From assembly GCA_029990175.1 (NCBI GenBank), contig JARKIP010000053.1:17316001-17380000 (forward strand): DNA of 64,000 nt. Direction: 5' to 3'. Source of the stretch: Petunia secreta. Lineage: Eukaryota > Streptophyta > Magnoliopsida > Solanales > Solanaceae. Positions 44,541 through 57,410 of this stretch are shown in pieces (the stretch's first letter is position 1; the number at the start of each line of letters is the position of its first letter). The position numbers and the translations under genes are program-made. The notes beneath the pieces were generated by a model, which made no database searches, was not told the DNA's origin, and worked only from the letters and a program-made list of their open reading frames with translations.

Positions 44541-47213
44541 CAATTGTGGCACAAGAGATTAGGACATGCAAGCTTGACTCAGTTGAATAAGTTGGTGTCA
44601 AATGACCTGGTTCGTGAACTACCAAGCAAGAGGTTCGATGACATCAAGATCTGTGATGCTTGTGTGAGGGGGAAACATGTAAGATCTTCATTCATGTCAA
44701 ATAAGGTGGTTAACACTTCTAAACCACTTGAGTTGGTTCACATGGATTTCTGTGGGCTAATGAGGGTAAGGAGCAGAGGAGGTAAGAGGTTCGTGATGGT
44801 GATTGTTGATGACTACTCCAGATACACGTGGACCTTGTTTCTTAGATCTAAAGATGGAGCGTATGATATGTTTGAGAAATGGGCAAAGATTGTACAGAAG
44901 AAACTAGGGTTCCAACTTGTGATTATTAGGTCTGACCATGGAACTGTGTTTGAGAATGCTAAATTTACTGAGTATTGCGACAATCATGGTGTGGACCACA
45001 ACTTCTCTACACCAACGACCCCTCAACAAAATGGAGTAGCTGAAAGGAAGAATAGGTCTTTAGAGGATATGGTTAGAACTATGTTGTTATCAAGCGGTTT
45101 AGCAAAGAACTTTTGGACTGAAGCAGTTAACACCGCATGTTACTTACTGAATAGATTTTCTATCTGTCCTCTACTAGAGAAAACTCCCTATGAGCTGATA
45201 AGAGGAAACCCAACATTGCACATCTAAGAACCTTTAGATAGAAGTGTTTCGTGCATAATAATGGTAAGGAACCTCTGGGGAATTTTGATACTATAAGTGA
45301 TGAGGCCATCTTGTTGGGATATTCTTACAAAGAAACATTTTTAAGGTGTTCAAAAAAAGAACCTTGAATGTAGAAGAAAGTGTGCATGTGGTGTTTGACT
45401 AATCTGAAGCTGTTGCAAAGAAAGTAGAAGATTTGATCAGGAAATTGGTTTGGCTAGAGATGAACCTGCTGAAGACCCTGAGAGGCTGGAAGAAAATAGA
45501 GCTGACCAATGTGATGGCAAGGAACGGACTCAAAGGGAACAAGGAGACAGTCAGACAGGGGGAACTGAAGAACAAGAAGAGGACAATACTAATACAACTG
45601 GTTCCTCTGATGGTACTTCTCATCAGATTCAACTTAAACAATGGAAATATCAAATTTTCCACCCATTGGAGAACCTCATCTCTGATCTGAACACTGAATT
45701 GTTACTAGAAGAGCTTTGAATAACTTTTGTGCATTCTATGCATTTTTTTCGGCCATAGAACCTAAGAATATATGAGAAGCCATCAAGAAGTAACTTCATC
45801 AGTTTGAATGAAGTAAAGTGTGGCATCTGGTCCCTCGACCTAAGGACATGTCCATCATTGGAACTAAATTGGTATTTAGAAACAAACAGGATGAACATGG
45901 CATAGTGACAAGGAACAAAGCAAGACCGGTGGTTCAAAGTTACTGTCAAGAAGAAGGGATAGATTATGATGAAACTTTTGCACCTTTTGCTAGAATGGAC
46001 GGCAGTTAGGATGCTGATAGCTTTTCCAGCTTACATGGAATTCAAGCTATATCAGATGGACGTAAAGAGTACATTCCTTAATGGGTATCTGAATAAAGAG
46101 GTGTATGTGGTTCAACCACCTAATTTTGAAAGTTCTGAGTTTCCTGACTATGTTTACAAACTTGACAAGGCGTTATATGGGTTCAAATTAGGCTCCTAGG
46201 GCTTGGTGTGAAAGGTTGTCTGGGTTTTTATTGAAGAATGGATTTACTAGAGGAAAAACGAACAACACTCTATTTCCAAGGAAGAAAGCCAAGGACTAGC
46301 TGATTGTCAAGTATATGTAGATGACATCATATTTGGAGCTACAAATGAGAACCTTTGCAAGGAGTTTGCCGACCTGATGGGTAGTGAGTTTGAGATGAGC
46401 ATGATGGGTTAGCTGAATTTCTTTTTAGAATTATAAATCAAACAAACTCAGGAAGGCACACTAATTCATCAGCATAAGTACATCAAGAAGTTATTGAAGA
46501 AATTTGACGTGAAAACTGCTATGGAACTAAGTTGGATCTGGATGAAACTGGTGCGACGATTGATGAAACTAAGTACAGAGGAATAATTGGTTCACTACTG
46601 TATTTAACTGCAAGTCATCCAGACATTGTTTATAGTGTTGGGTTGTGTGCAAGGTTTCAGTCATAACCAAGAGAGTCATACTTAACAGCAGTCAATAGAA
46701 TCTTAAGATACTTGAAAGGAACACAAGATATGTGTTTATAGTATCCAAGAGGAGGAAGTTTTGATCTGATTGACTTTGCAGATGCTGACTATGCTGGTCA
46801 CTTGGTTGATAGGAAAAGTATATCTTGGATGGCACATTTCCTAGGTCCTTGTCTTGTGTCATGGGCTAAAAAGAAGCAGAACTTAGTAGCACTATCTACA
46901 GTAGAGGCTGAATATGTAGCAGCTGCTTTGTGATGTTCACAATTATTATGGATCAAGCAGCAGTTGGAGGACTTTGGAATCGAGTGTGGACCAGTTCCAA
47001 TCTTTTGTGACAATACCAGTTCAGTCAATATAGCCAAGAACCTGGTCCAACACAAGAGAACAAAGCAGATTGATATTAGGCATTACATTTTAAGGGATAA
47101 TGTTGAAAAAGGCCTAATCACTATGAATTTTTATGGGACTGAGGATCAAATTGCTGATATCTTAACTAAAGCTTTGAACATGGTACAATTTGAAAAGAAC
47201 AGGCTTGAGTTAG
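44541..47213 (+). pseudogene. pol of sirevirus element 2, protease deleted, interrupted
   Basis: Integrase is the best-kept part: LWHKRLGHAS, CDACVRGKH, HMDFCG, IRSDHGTVF, QQNGVAERKN (44544-45227). Reverse transcriptase follows with frameshifts (near 46005 and 46190), YVDDIIFGA near 46317, stops and a small deletion near 46520; RNase H is broken (stop near 46930) and ends HKRTKQIDIRHYILRDN. The final codons are cut by the gypsy LTR at 47214, which separates pol from the rest of the element. Confidence 0.9.
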
Positions 47214-47975
47214 TGATGCAGCCCGAACATGTGCTGATCAAGTGTTCGATCCACCGAGGCCGATGACACGAAGCCAAGCCAAGCTGCTGCACGATGTTCA
47301 CATTCACTTGGCTTGGCCGAAGGAAAGCAACTATCCCGAAGCTGAGTGGCCGAGCTCAAGAACCGAAGGCTACATCTTCATTTGAGCCCAAGGATAAAGT
47401 GACCGAATACCAACTCTTGGCGCCGAGCAGCATAGAACCGAACACCACAAATTGTGTTCGAAGTCAAGTGAGCGCCCGATGAAAAATGTGTTCAAGCAAA
47501 CAACCAAGCACCGAAGTCAAGGCTGCCGAACACACACATTAACTCAGTCCTGCGTGGCTTGTTTTAATTGGTCACCTGTGACCATTTACTGCCTTATCCT
47601 TAGCATAGTCTATAAATACTCCATTATATTTCTTTTGTAGAGGGGGAGTTGTTGCTGAATGATTAAACATAGCAAGTGCTATTGTGTGACTCCGATGGAG
47701 CCAAACCTCGACGTGGGATTTTGAAGAACTTGTGTCAATCGGTGTGAGTCGTTTGAACATTTTCTTCTTGGTCATTCAATTTGCGAGAAGCGTTGTCTTT
47801 CTTGAGGATTGCTGCTTATTATAGGTGATTCTTTGCCTCCGATTCATCGAACCCGAGACTAGTTCCTCGCCGTTCTTTAAATCGAAACAAGATTTGTCTT
47901 ACTTCTATCCTTACTATTCTGTTGTTCTTCCGCATTTTCATCGTGTCTAGCTTTCCCTCGGGTTTGCTTGCACCA
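47214..47975 (+). repeat. 5' LTR of the nested gypsy
   Basis: Begins TGATGCAGCCCGAACATG and ends TTGCACCA. TATAAATACTCC near 47610 is a likely promoter core. Boundaries are from the terminal TG...CA and the nearby primer site. Confidence 0.75.
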
Positions 47976-47978
47976 TCT

Positions 47979-47990
47979 TGGTATCAGAGC
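47979..47990 (+). promoter_or_regulatory. Primer-binding site of the nested gypsy
   Basis: TGGTATCAGAGC three bases after the LTR, complementary to initiator tRNA-Met. Confidence 0.92.
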
Positions 47991-49183
47991 AAGGTTTGAG
48001 CTTGTTCTTACAACCTCAAATCCTGTTCGTTATATTCGTGCTTTGTGTCTCCAGTTTCAGCTTTCTTCCTTGTTGTTGATTGTTGATGCTGTGGTATTTT
48101 TACCAAAAAAAAAAAAGTAGAAAAGAAAAAAATTCAAAAATTTTGGTTGATTGTTGGTTGTTTGAATCAAACAACCATTGATTTGAGTTCACCACTGTCC
48201 AAGGATCAATTTGAGTATCTGATGTACAACGTTTGTGACTAGGGTTTCTCGATAAAATTTTGGACAGTTTTGAGCTTTGTGGTGACTGATTTCGAACCCC
48301 AGCGTGTTGTGGCTGTTACCAATGAAGACTGGTGGTTCTTGAGTCATTTAGGGTTGTTTGTGCTTAAAATTTTGAAGTTCTATGGTTTGAAGCGTCGTCC
48401 GTACACCGGAAAATTATTACGTTTTGTAACATTGACGGACACGAAGAGCTAAGTTTTAGCTCAAAGAACTTTGAACTGATTTTCCTCCGTTGTTGTTGAA
48501 ACCAGGGTAGAGAGAGCAACCCAAAGGCAGTTAAAATTCCTAGTAAGTGAATGAAGCTAATTGTCCGTACGCCGGAGCAAGGTTCCATTGTTCCATTGAA
48601 GAGAAAATAGGTAAAGTGCAAGATCAAAATCCCAGGTGAAAAGTTGTCGGCTAGAAAAGGGAATTAGATAAGGTAAAAATCCTATCCATACCAAGAAGGG
48701 ACCACTCTTGTACGTACAAGAGTTGGTGTGTTCGAAGAAGATTCCGAAGAGGAATCGAAGGGAGATTCTCCTAGGTTTTCACTTTTCTTGTGTTTGATAA
48801 ATGTAGTTAGTGGAACGCTAGAGTAATTCTTCCTACTCGAGGTCGTACTAACTCATTTGAGCTTATAAGAACTCGTGCTTGGGTGACTGAAGTCCAAATT
48901 TCGTAGAAAAATTCTTTGACTTCCGAAGCGCAGAGTAAATAGCGTCCGTTCCATCGAGTCATATCAATGCACTCGTCTCGAAGGAGATATTGTAACTTGT
49001 CAAATTCGAAGGAACTGAGAGAAGTTGATTAACCAAGGAAACCATTGGCTACAAGTTCTTGAGTGACCAAAAACCGAACCCATAAATTGAGTGGACCCGA
49101 GTGCCACCGATCAAAGGAGAGGGAGTGTGTGAGGTGATTTCTAATTTTAACACTTTCATTGGTCTTTGATTTGTGCAGGTACC
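47991..49183 (+). other. Leader of the nested gypsy
   Basis: About 1.2 kb between primer site and gag start, with no long ORF. Such leaders hold packaging signals; none can be pinpointed here. Confidence 0.6.
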
Positions 49184-50560
49184 ATGGCTGGGAATGGAGG
49201 CGATAGTAAAGGAATTGAGAAGCCTGAAGTGTCGTTAGCCGATCTCATGGCTACGATACAAGGCATCAGTGCCGAAGTAAGAGGAGTGAGTGCTCGAGTA
49301 GCTCAACTTAAGCAAGGAAGTGTGTCTGTGGCCTTACCTGGGTCCGGCGCTGGAACTAGATACTCCACTCCAATGAAACCTGAGCTGTTTTCTAAGCTTA
49401 TTCGACAACATCAGTTGAAGAGTGAGGCAATTCAAAGAGAAATCTTGGGCAATCCCCAAGTACAACAACAAAACTTGGGCAATCCCCAAGCTGATAATCA
49501 AAACTTGGGCATCCCCGAGGTGAAAAGGTACCACTTCCAATGGCCCGCAGACAAATTGTAGACTTTGATGAAAGGGTCGATGAAGGAAATTTTTTTGATG
49601 CTGAACCTAAATATGAGCCACCGTTCGTTCAACGAAGGCAAGCTCAATGAGGTCGTGGAAATTTCTGAGGTCGAGGTCGAGGCGCAAATGTTGAATGAAT
49701 ATTGAGCGTGAGGCTGATGACTATTATGATGAGTATCCCGAACAGATTCGAGGTGCTCGAGATTCAAACTTGAACAGTGTCAAGATCACTATTCCACCCT
49801 TTAAAGGAACTAGTGATCCGGTTGAATATCTTGAATGGAAGCTTAAAATAGAACGAATCTTCGAAACTAATGAGATGACCGAAGAGAGGAAAGCTGCCCA
49901 TGCCATTGCTTCGTTCGAAGCGTATGCATCTAAGTGGTGGGAAGCTGACAAAAGGGTGAGACGAAGGAATGTCTATCCCGAAGTCACTACTTGGGCATAG
50001 TTGAAGAGAGCAATGGATGCTAAGTATTTGAGTGCTAAGTATAGGCAAAGTCAATTTCAAAAGCTCCATGAGTTAAAGCAAGGGTCCAAGTCAGTTCAAG
50101 AGTATCATGATGAGTTCGTGAGAATTCGATTGAATCTTGATCTGGAAGAGGATGAAGAGCAAGCCACTATTCGGTTTAAAAATGGCTTGGCTCGGGAGGT
50201 GTTATCTCAATTGAGGCTCCACGTGTATCACATGGTGAAGATATGTTCGAAGCTGCTGCCGAAGCTGAGAAATGGGTAAAGGACGATAAAGCAAACCGGT
50301 ACCGAGGAGTCACTACTTCTACTCTTTTGAACCGAGGTAAAGAATGAAAGAGTTCTAATCCAACAAGTGCTAACACTGTTCGAGATTCGAAGAAACCCTT
50401 CGAAAGGGGTGTGCCCGTTAACCAACCAAGAGAATTAGGAGGTAAAGTTCAACTAAACTCTCCTAGTGCTTCAAATATTTAGTGTCATAAATGTAAACGT
50501 TATGGTCACATGGCAAAAGAGTGTCCAACTCGCAAGGTTATGTTTGTGCTCGACAATGGA
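49184..50560 (+). pseudogene. gag of the nested gypsy, broken
   Basis: Probable start ATG at 49184 (ACCATGGCTGGG). A Gln/Asn-rich repeat (LGNPQ three times, 49447-49516) is followed by the retrotransposon gag domain (KITIPPFKGTSDPVEYLEWK, KYRQSQFQKLHELKQGSKSV) and a CCHC knuckle CHKCKRYGHMAKEC (from 50473). Stops at 49559-49561 and 49998-50000, a frameshift near 50240, and a TAG immediately before the knuckle. Confidence 0.88.
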
Positions 50561-53500
50561 GATGTTTGTGAGCAAGCGAGTGACACCGAAGAGGAATATA
50601 TCGAGGAGATTGGCCGAGCTGAAGATGATGAGGGTCGTGAAGCTGCCAAAGCTGATCATCCGGAAATGTTTCTTGTAGTTAGAAGGAATTTGAGCTGCAT
50701 GACTCTTGAAGAAGAGGACAACCAAAGAGAAAATATTTTCCATGCTCGATGTCGAGTGAGGGGGAAAGTATGTTCAATGATCATTGACTCAGGTAGTTGT
50801 GCAAATGTGGGGTTTCACAAATGGGACTACCTACTTTGAAGCATCCCCACCCTTATAAATTACAATGGTTGAATGAGTGTGGATAATTGAGGGTTGTCAA
50901 ACAAGTGTGGATCAAGTTTAGAGTTGGAGAATATCAAGATGAGATGATGTTCGATGTGGTACCGATGCAAGCTTGTCATATGCTATTTGGTCGACCATGG
51001 CAGTATGACCGTCGGTTGTTCACAATGGGAGATCCAACACTTACACTGCAAAGCTCGAAGGGAAGAGTTTCATACTCAAGCCCTTGTCTCCAAAACAAGT
51101 CACCGAAGACTATAAATGAATGAAAGAATTGAAAGAAGCGGCAAAAGCTAAGCTTCCGATGGGAACAAAAATTGTGGCTGAAGACACAAAATCACCGCCC
51201 GAAGTAAGAAGTATCTGTGCAATCATGCAACCGGGTAAGTATCTACGAGGCAACGACAACGATCAGATGATGATTTACCTCGTGCACAAGGGTATCTTTC
51301 TAAACTCTAATGATGATTTTTCTAATGATAACCCTTTGCCTAGTGTTGTACAAAGTGTTTTGCAGGACCTCGGAGACATGTTTCCCGAAGAAATGCCAGG
51401 TGGATTACCTCTGTTGAGAGGAATCGAGCACCAAATTGACTTCGTACTAGGGTCACAAATCCCCAACAAACCTGCATACCGGTGTAATACCGAAGACACC
51501 AAAGAGCTCCAAAGGCAGGTTGATGAGTTGCTGAACAAGGGCCTCGTTCGAAAGAGCTTGAGTCCTTGCGCCGTTCCTGTTATCCTTGTCCCGAAGAAAG
51601 ATGGAACATGGCGAATGTGTGTTGATTGCCGAGCAGTCAACAAAATAACGGTAAAGTAACGTCATCCTATCCCTCGATTAGATGACATGCTAGATGAATT
51701 AAGTGGTTCTTCATGCTTTTCAAAAATAGACCTCAGGTCCGGCTACCACCAAATCCGAATGAAACCCGGAGACGAGTGGAAAACCGCATTCAAGACCATA
51801 TTTGGTCTCTATGAATGGTTGGTGATTCCATTTGGCCTATCCAACGCACCGAGCACATTCATGCGACTGATGAACCATGTGCTCAAACCGTTCAGAAATA
51901 AGTTTGTTGTCGTTTACTTCAATGACATACTTGTTTATAGTAAATCTGTGGATGAACATATCGAACACCTATGGCTCGTGCTTGATAAGTTAGAGAAGAG
52001 AAGTTATATGCTAACTTCAAGAAATGTGCCATTTGTGTCGAACGTATAGCCTTTCTAGGATTCGTTGTCAGTGCTAATGGTGTTGAAGTCGACGAGTCAA
52101 AAGTCGAAGCCATCAAAGATTGGCCAACTCCAACCTCGGTATCACAAGTTCGTAGCTTCCGTCGCTTAGCTAGCTTTTACCGAAGGTTTGTTCGAGACTT
52201 TAGCACCGTGGCAGCTCCTTTGATCGAGCTGGTTAAGAAAGACCATCCATTTGTGTGGGGAGAGTTCCAAGAGAGGGATTTCCAAGAGTTGAAATGGAGG
52301 CTTTGCTCTGCCCCGTTATTGCAACTCTATGTCTTCGGAAAAGTATTTGAAGTCGAGTGTGATGCATCCAGAGTTGGGATTGGAGGAGTGCTTATGTAAG
52401 AATCGAAGCCGATCGCTTTTTTTAGCGAAAAGCTTAAGGGTGAAACCTTAAATTACTCGACCTATGACAAGGAGTTGTATGCCCTCGTTCCAGCACTCGC
52501 CCATTGTCAGAATTATTTGTGGCCTCGAGAGTTTGTGATTAAAAGTGATCATGAATCTTTGAAACATCTCCGAGGTCAGGAGAAACTAAACCGAAGGCAT
52601 GCCAAATGGGTTGAATTCATTGAGAGTTTTTCATATGTAATTCATTACAAGAAGGGAAAAGATAATGTTGTGGCCGATGCGCTATCAAGGAAATTTGCCT
52701 TAGCGACCACTCTCGCCTCTAGGCTCATGGGATTTGAAAGCATCAAGTTGATGTACGAAGACGATCCCAAGTTAAATACATTCAAGATGCTATCTTGAGT
52801 GGCCGAAGTGTTGAAAAATATCAATGGCACGATGGCTACCTCTTCAAAATTGGGAGGGTTTGTGTGCCAGTGTCATCGTGGAGAGAGCTCTTAGTTCGAG
52901 AAGCTCACTCCGGAGGCTTGATGGGACACTTCGGTGTCGACAAAACTCTTGGTATCTTAACCGAGCAGTTCCATTGGCCAAAAATGCGACGAGATGTGGA
53001 AAAACTTTGCAACGCTTGTCTCGTTTGCAAGAAAGCTAAATCGAAGTCCAGCCCTCATGGTTTGTATACCCCGTTACCTGTGCCTGATCGACCTTGGGTT
53101 GATATATCCATGGATTTTGTTATGGGGTTAACGAGATCGAGGGGTGGACATGATAGCATCTTTGTCGTAGTCGACCGTTTTTTCAAAATGGCTCACTTTA
53201 TTCCTTGCAAAAAGTGTGATGAAGCACAACATGTAGCTACTTTGTGAGTGATCGAGACTCAAAGTTCTTGAGTCATTTTTGGAAATGCTTGTGGAGTGCC
53301 CTCGGCACCAAACTACTATTCTCGACGTCTCACCATCCTCAGACTGATGGACATACTGAGGTAGTTAACCGAACCTTGGGATCTTTTCTTCGAGCAATGA
53401 CCAAAGGCAAGATCCGAAACTGGGTAGATCGTTTGTCCATGATGGAGTTTGCATACAATCGAACGGTGCATCAAATGTTAAATATGACCCGGTTCGAATG

Positions 53501-53786
53501 TGTGTATGGTTTTAATCCTTTGATTCCAGTTGATTTAACCCCATTGCCTCGAGATTCTGTCATTGATTTTGAAGGTACTCGGCGAGCCACTGCCTTGATC
53601 GAGTTGAATGCAAAGATGAAAAAGAACCTCGAGGAAGCTTATGCAAAAGTTGCATCGAAGAAAAACAAGGGGCGTAAAAAGTTGGAATTAAAGAAGGGAG
53701 ATTGGATAAACTTCGAATGGACCATCCCCTCGAGGAGCCAACTTTCCTTTCCTTTGGCAAATTTGTTACCAAGTATCCACATGTGA
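50561..53786 (+). pseudogene. pol of the nested gypsy, broken
   Basis: Protease motif MIIDSGSCANV near 50780, with a small deletion just after. Reverse transcriptase: VPKKDGTWRMCVDCRAVN, TAA at 51657-51659, SGYHQIRMKPGDEWKTAF, and catalytic box YFNDIL near 51920, where the first Asp of the usual YxDD is Asn. Frameshift near 51998. RNase H: FEVECDASRVGIGGVL then a stop, YALVPALAHCQNYLWPREF. Integrase: HFGVDKTLGI, CNACLVCKKAKSK, DISMDFVMGLTRSRGG, a deletion at about 53240 between VATL and SDRDSKFLSHFW, then HPQTDGHTEVVNR. The end is cut near GDW at 53700. Confidence 0.9.
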
Positions 53787-54059
53787 CGCCTAATTATCGG
53801 GTAATTTTTAAATTTTAAATTCACTGAACCCCGCTGGCTTTAGTTTCCATACGTAATAATGATAAAAACAGCTTTTACACGTCCCATCCCCTTGTTCTCT
53901 TTCTCGATAAAGACTATAGACCTTTTCTATTCCCTTAAGTCAACTGAGAAGGTTTAGTAACTCATATACATTGTTTCTATCATTTTACTTTACCACAAAA
54001 CCTTTTCTGAAAAAAACAACTCTCTCCGAAATTCTCATAATTCTCAAAATTCTCTCAAC
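53787..54059 (+). other. Resumed sirevirus 2 sequence before its third ORF
   Basis: Non-coding linker between the truncated gypsy and the third ORF, comparable in position to 27570-28203 in element 1. The exact junction is uncertain. Confidence 0.5.
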
Positions 54060-56015
54060 ATGTCTACTACATCTAAGAAATCAACCACCCCAACTTCTCC
54101 TAAACTGAAAATGTCCAAACTTAACCAATAAGTGAAGCAATTGGAAGCAAGTCGTTCAGCAGCAATGGCGAAAAAGTTTGCGATGTTAAGGCAAAGGAAA
54201 GTGTATGAGGAAGCTACAAGCAAGAGGGAAATCGTGTCAACAACAATGGTTGAACAAAGGGTCGTAGAGAATCAAGAAAGTGTTCAAGAAACTGAAAAGG
54301 TAAAGCCCAGTTCTTCTGTTGCTCCCATTCTGTTGTTAGTAATTTGAATCCTGAGCCTGTAGGAGATTTAAGTAAGGAACCTATGGTTAACAATACTGAG
54401 AAAGAGAAAGAAGTAGTAGTGGTAGATGTTAAGAAAAAATCTGATCATGCAGAGGGTATTGTAGTTGAGAAGGCGATTGAGGAACCTGCTCCTTCGGCAG
54501 TTCCTCTAGACAATATGCCTGTTAGACAAGAGGGAGAAAAAGAGAAGTCTGCTGAACCTGCCAAGGAACCTGAGAAAGAACCTCGTTCACTCTTTGGTTC
54601 TTTGGCTGGTGATGATGCAGATTTGAAAAAAAATTGATGACTATGAGGAGGATAAAGAAGAGGGGTAGGTTACACCGAGCCTCTGAACATGATTATGCCT
54701 GAGGATGAGGAAGCAAACCATACTCTTCATGAAATTAAGAGTTCGGCTGAAATTAAAGTAATGGTTGTGTGTGAGTCTAAGAGAAAGGCAGAGAAAAGAC
54801 CTGAAGCTGACATTCTAGTGAGATCTATGAAAAAGAGGAGACTTGTGAAGGGAGAAGAGCGTGTAGGTAGCTCTAGAGTTGGAAGTTCAAGGTATAATGA
54901 TGATGATGGTGGTGAATGCAGTAAGAAAGATGGTACTGTTGGGAGAAGACCTTCTACTTGAGGTTCTATCAAGGGACAACAGAGCAAAGTTGTTGATGAA
55001 CCTGAGGTGCGGGTAAAAAATAAGGTTGAAATTGGTAATTGAGTATGACAAGGAAGAAAAGAAAAGAAAAGTGGAGTATTTTAGGAGGTTATCCCTGGTG
55101 AAGGGTAAAATTCATACTGACCTTGAGCTGGAAGGTATGGTTCAGCTGGGTGACAAGCTAAGTGCTCAACGTTGGTTGAACCTGTTTAGGGATAACACAA
55201 AGAAGCTGTATGAACATGAGGTTTGGGAATTTTACACAAATTGTACTGTGAGTGAGGAGATTGTGACTACTATTGTGAAAGGGTTGATAATTCAGTTTAA
55301 CTGTGATGAACTTGAATCTATTTTGGGTGTTGCATCTCAAGGCTACAGTGAGTATTTGAGAAACTCGTGGCCAGCAAGAGGTGATGGTTTGTCTGCTTTA
55401 GAAGTAACAAGGAAGTTTGCAGGGAGACCTAGACTTGCAAGGGCTACACAAGTGAAAACGTAGGCCATGGAACCCTTCTATCAGTTGATTTTTGAGTTCG
55501 TGCTGAAGAACCAACTGCAGAGGTCAGAAAGGCGCAGTGAGGAAAATTTTCTTGATTTGACCTATATGGACCTGCTGGATAGAGAGGTTTTACTAAATCT
55601 GCCTGAGCTGATGATTAAGAACATGGCTAGAGTGGCTGATATGGGTTTGAGTTAGCATGCCACCCTGGTCTATGGATTTCTGTTGGGAAAAGTATTCGAG
55701 TTCTTTGGGATGTCTCAAGCGAAGTGGACTGAATTGGATCACAATGATGTGTTTGGGAGGAATATCTTGAAATCCTGTGACTATGTGTTAGATGGTGAAC
55801 CTGCTGATGAACCAGTACATCTAGAGGAGGAAGTTGAGGAGAGAAAGGGTGTTCGTGCTGATAAGAGGGTGGAGTTCTATCGGAGACAGCTAGACAGGCC
55901 GACTGATGAACTGGCCTTGCTGAATACTGAAAATACTAGGCTTGATGCTGAGCTGGAGTGTGAGAGACAAGAGAATACTGCTCGTCTTGCCATGTTGCTC
56001 CTTTATCATTCCTGA
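54060..56015 (+). pseudogene. Third ORF in envelope position of sirevirus element 2
   Basis: Starts with ATG at 54060 in a context like that of element 1 (CTCAACATGTCTAC versus CTTCACAATGTCTG). Charged low-complexity N-terminal half (54132-54960), then the same domain as in element 1: EFYTNCTVSEE, GVASQGYSEYLRNSW, EPFYQLIFEFVLKNQL, DLTYMDLLDREVLLNLPELM, VFEFFGMS, and a C-terminal coiled coil with ELALLNTENTRLDAEL. Stops near 54130, 54345, 54636, 54960, 55461 and 55653 and frame changes. The same domain in the same place in two diverged elements argues that it belonged to the element's own repertoire. No envelope-type membrane features seen. Confidence 0.75.
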
Positions 56016-56283
56016 TAACCCCCAAGCCTGAACCTGCCCCTTCCTCATATCATCTAGTTGGTTCATATGTTTGCCTATTTTTAAGACAATTTATAACTTT
56101 TGGGTTGTAATATTTTAGATTTTTAAGCCGGTTTGGTGCTTATTTTAAAGTATCCTTTGCTCTATATTTGTTGGTGTTTATTGTCTGAAACAGGTTCCTG
56201 ACTCGAAAGGTTGGCTAGCTGCCTGTGACACTAGAGTCAACTTGACTTAATTAAGTAAGCAGATTCATGAACTGTGAACTTTT

Positions 56284-56458
56284 CGATAATGCCAAAAGAG
56301 GGAAGTTAGGATGTTGTTTAGATTAGTATATTTGTGACCTAATTTTTGCCTAACCGTTTTACCCTAATTCACTAGTTAGTGTGGTGACTTGTATACAGGT
56401 TCTTGTGCTGATACCCTCGATGAGACAACATTGTTTGTCATCATCAAAAAGGGAAATT
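56284..56458 (+). promoter_or_regulatory. Two polypurine tracts of sirevirus element 2
   Basis: GATAATGCCAAAAGAGGGAAG near 56284 and CATCATCAAAAAGGGAAA at the LTR edge, matching the pair in element 1. Confidence 0.78.
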
Positions 56459-57410
56459 TGTTGAAGTATGGTTTTGATGAATGACAAATGATCCGGTTCT
56501 GAGTGGACAAGGAAAAGGTTCACATTAACGTTGAAGACGAATCTGTTCAAATTGGTATTCGAGTTTGAGACGAAGAAGGAAAAAGAGAACAGGGGAACAA
56601 TTGGAATAAAAGTGTCAATCCAAGGCGAAGAAGGAAGAGCTTTCAAGCGGTGCTGAAAGGAAGCAGTTTCCCAGGCAGAAAAGGATTGAAGACTTAGGCA
56701 AAACAACTTAGGTTTCAAATACGGAAAAGTTGTCAAACCTTATTAGAAGCGGATTCTGAATTATAACAGGAGTTCCAAGCTAAGTCAAAGAAGGATTTGA
56801 AGAACTCTATAAATACAAGTTATTTTGGCCAGAATATCACGCACACTTAAGAATTCTCAACAGAGTAAATCGAGAGCAAATCAATCGTTAGAGCTATTGT
56901 GTGCAAGAACAAAAGCAAGGTAGCAGAACCTGGAGGAGTTCGAGTTTCATAGTTTAGATTATTTTGTCTAGTTTTTGTTATAGGCTATCGAGTTGTAATC
57001 ATATTAGCTTGTTTAGAAGCAGTGAGAAAAGATTACTTTTGGTGAGGTAGTTTCAATCTTACAAGCTATAGTGAAACTTGGAAGGTTCTAGGTACTAAGA
57101 GTGTTAGTTCCTTGATTGCATTGCGTTATAATCTAAAAGTTTTTCGGTATTCCTTTAGTGGAAAGTTTAAATCCCAAGAGTATTGGGTCGTGAATTTTGA
57201 TCCCTTGAGCAAGCATTTCCACGTAAAAATCTCTGTGTTTTTATACTGCGCATTTAGTTTAAGTTTCAGAGTTAGGTGAAACTTGCAAGGAACATAGTTC
57301 TTTGTGAGTTAGGCGATCAAGTTAAGAGGAAGTTGTTAAGAGTTCGAAAATTGGGTAAGGACACTATTCACTCCCCTCTAGTGTCTTACAAGGGTGCACC
57401 AGGTGCAACA
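56459..57410 (+). repeat. 3' LTR of sirevirus element 2
   Basis: 952 bp, same ends as the left LTR but with many substitutions and small indels, including a short extra segment near 57325. Confidence 0.93.

Larger units (their letters stand above)
47214..53786 (+). mobile_element. Ty3/gypsy element nested in sirevirus 2, right end missing
   Basis: A 762-bp 5' LTR (47214-47975), tRNA-iMet primer site, leader, gag and pol in gypsy order (protease, reverse transcriptase, RNase H, integrase). It stops after the integrase C-terminal region, and I find no second copy of the LTR before sirevirus sequence resumes, so the 3' LTR and perhaps some sirevirus DNA were deleted. The gene order and RT motifs suggest a chromovirus, but a chromodomain is not visible. 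Confidence 0.87.
42214..57410 (+). mobile_element. Sirevirus-like Ty1/copia element 2, old, containing a nested gypsy
   Basis: LTRs 42214-43150 and 56459-57410, TGAAA target duplication (42209-42213 and 57411-57415), tRNA-iMet primer site, gag-pol, a third ORF, and paired polypurine tracts as in element 1. The LTR sequence differs from that of element 1, so this is another family of the same lineage. LTR divergence is roughly one base in ten over the first 240 bp, so it is much older than element 1. A Ty3/gypsy element starting at 47214 lies between pol and the third ORF. All genes are disrupted. It is itself inserted in the 3' end of the LINE. Confidence 0.92.
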
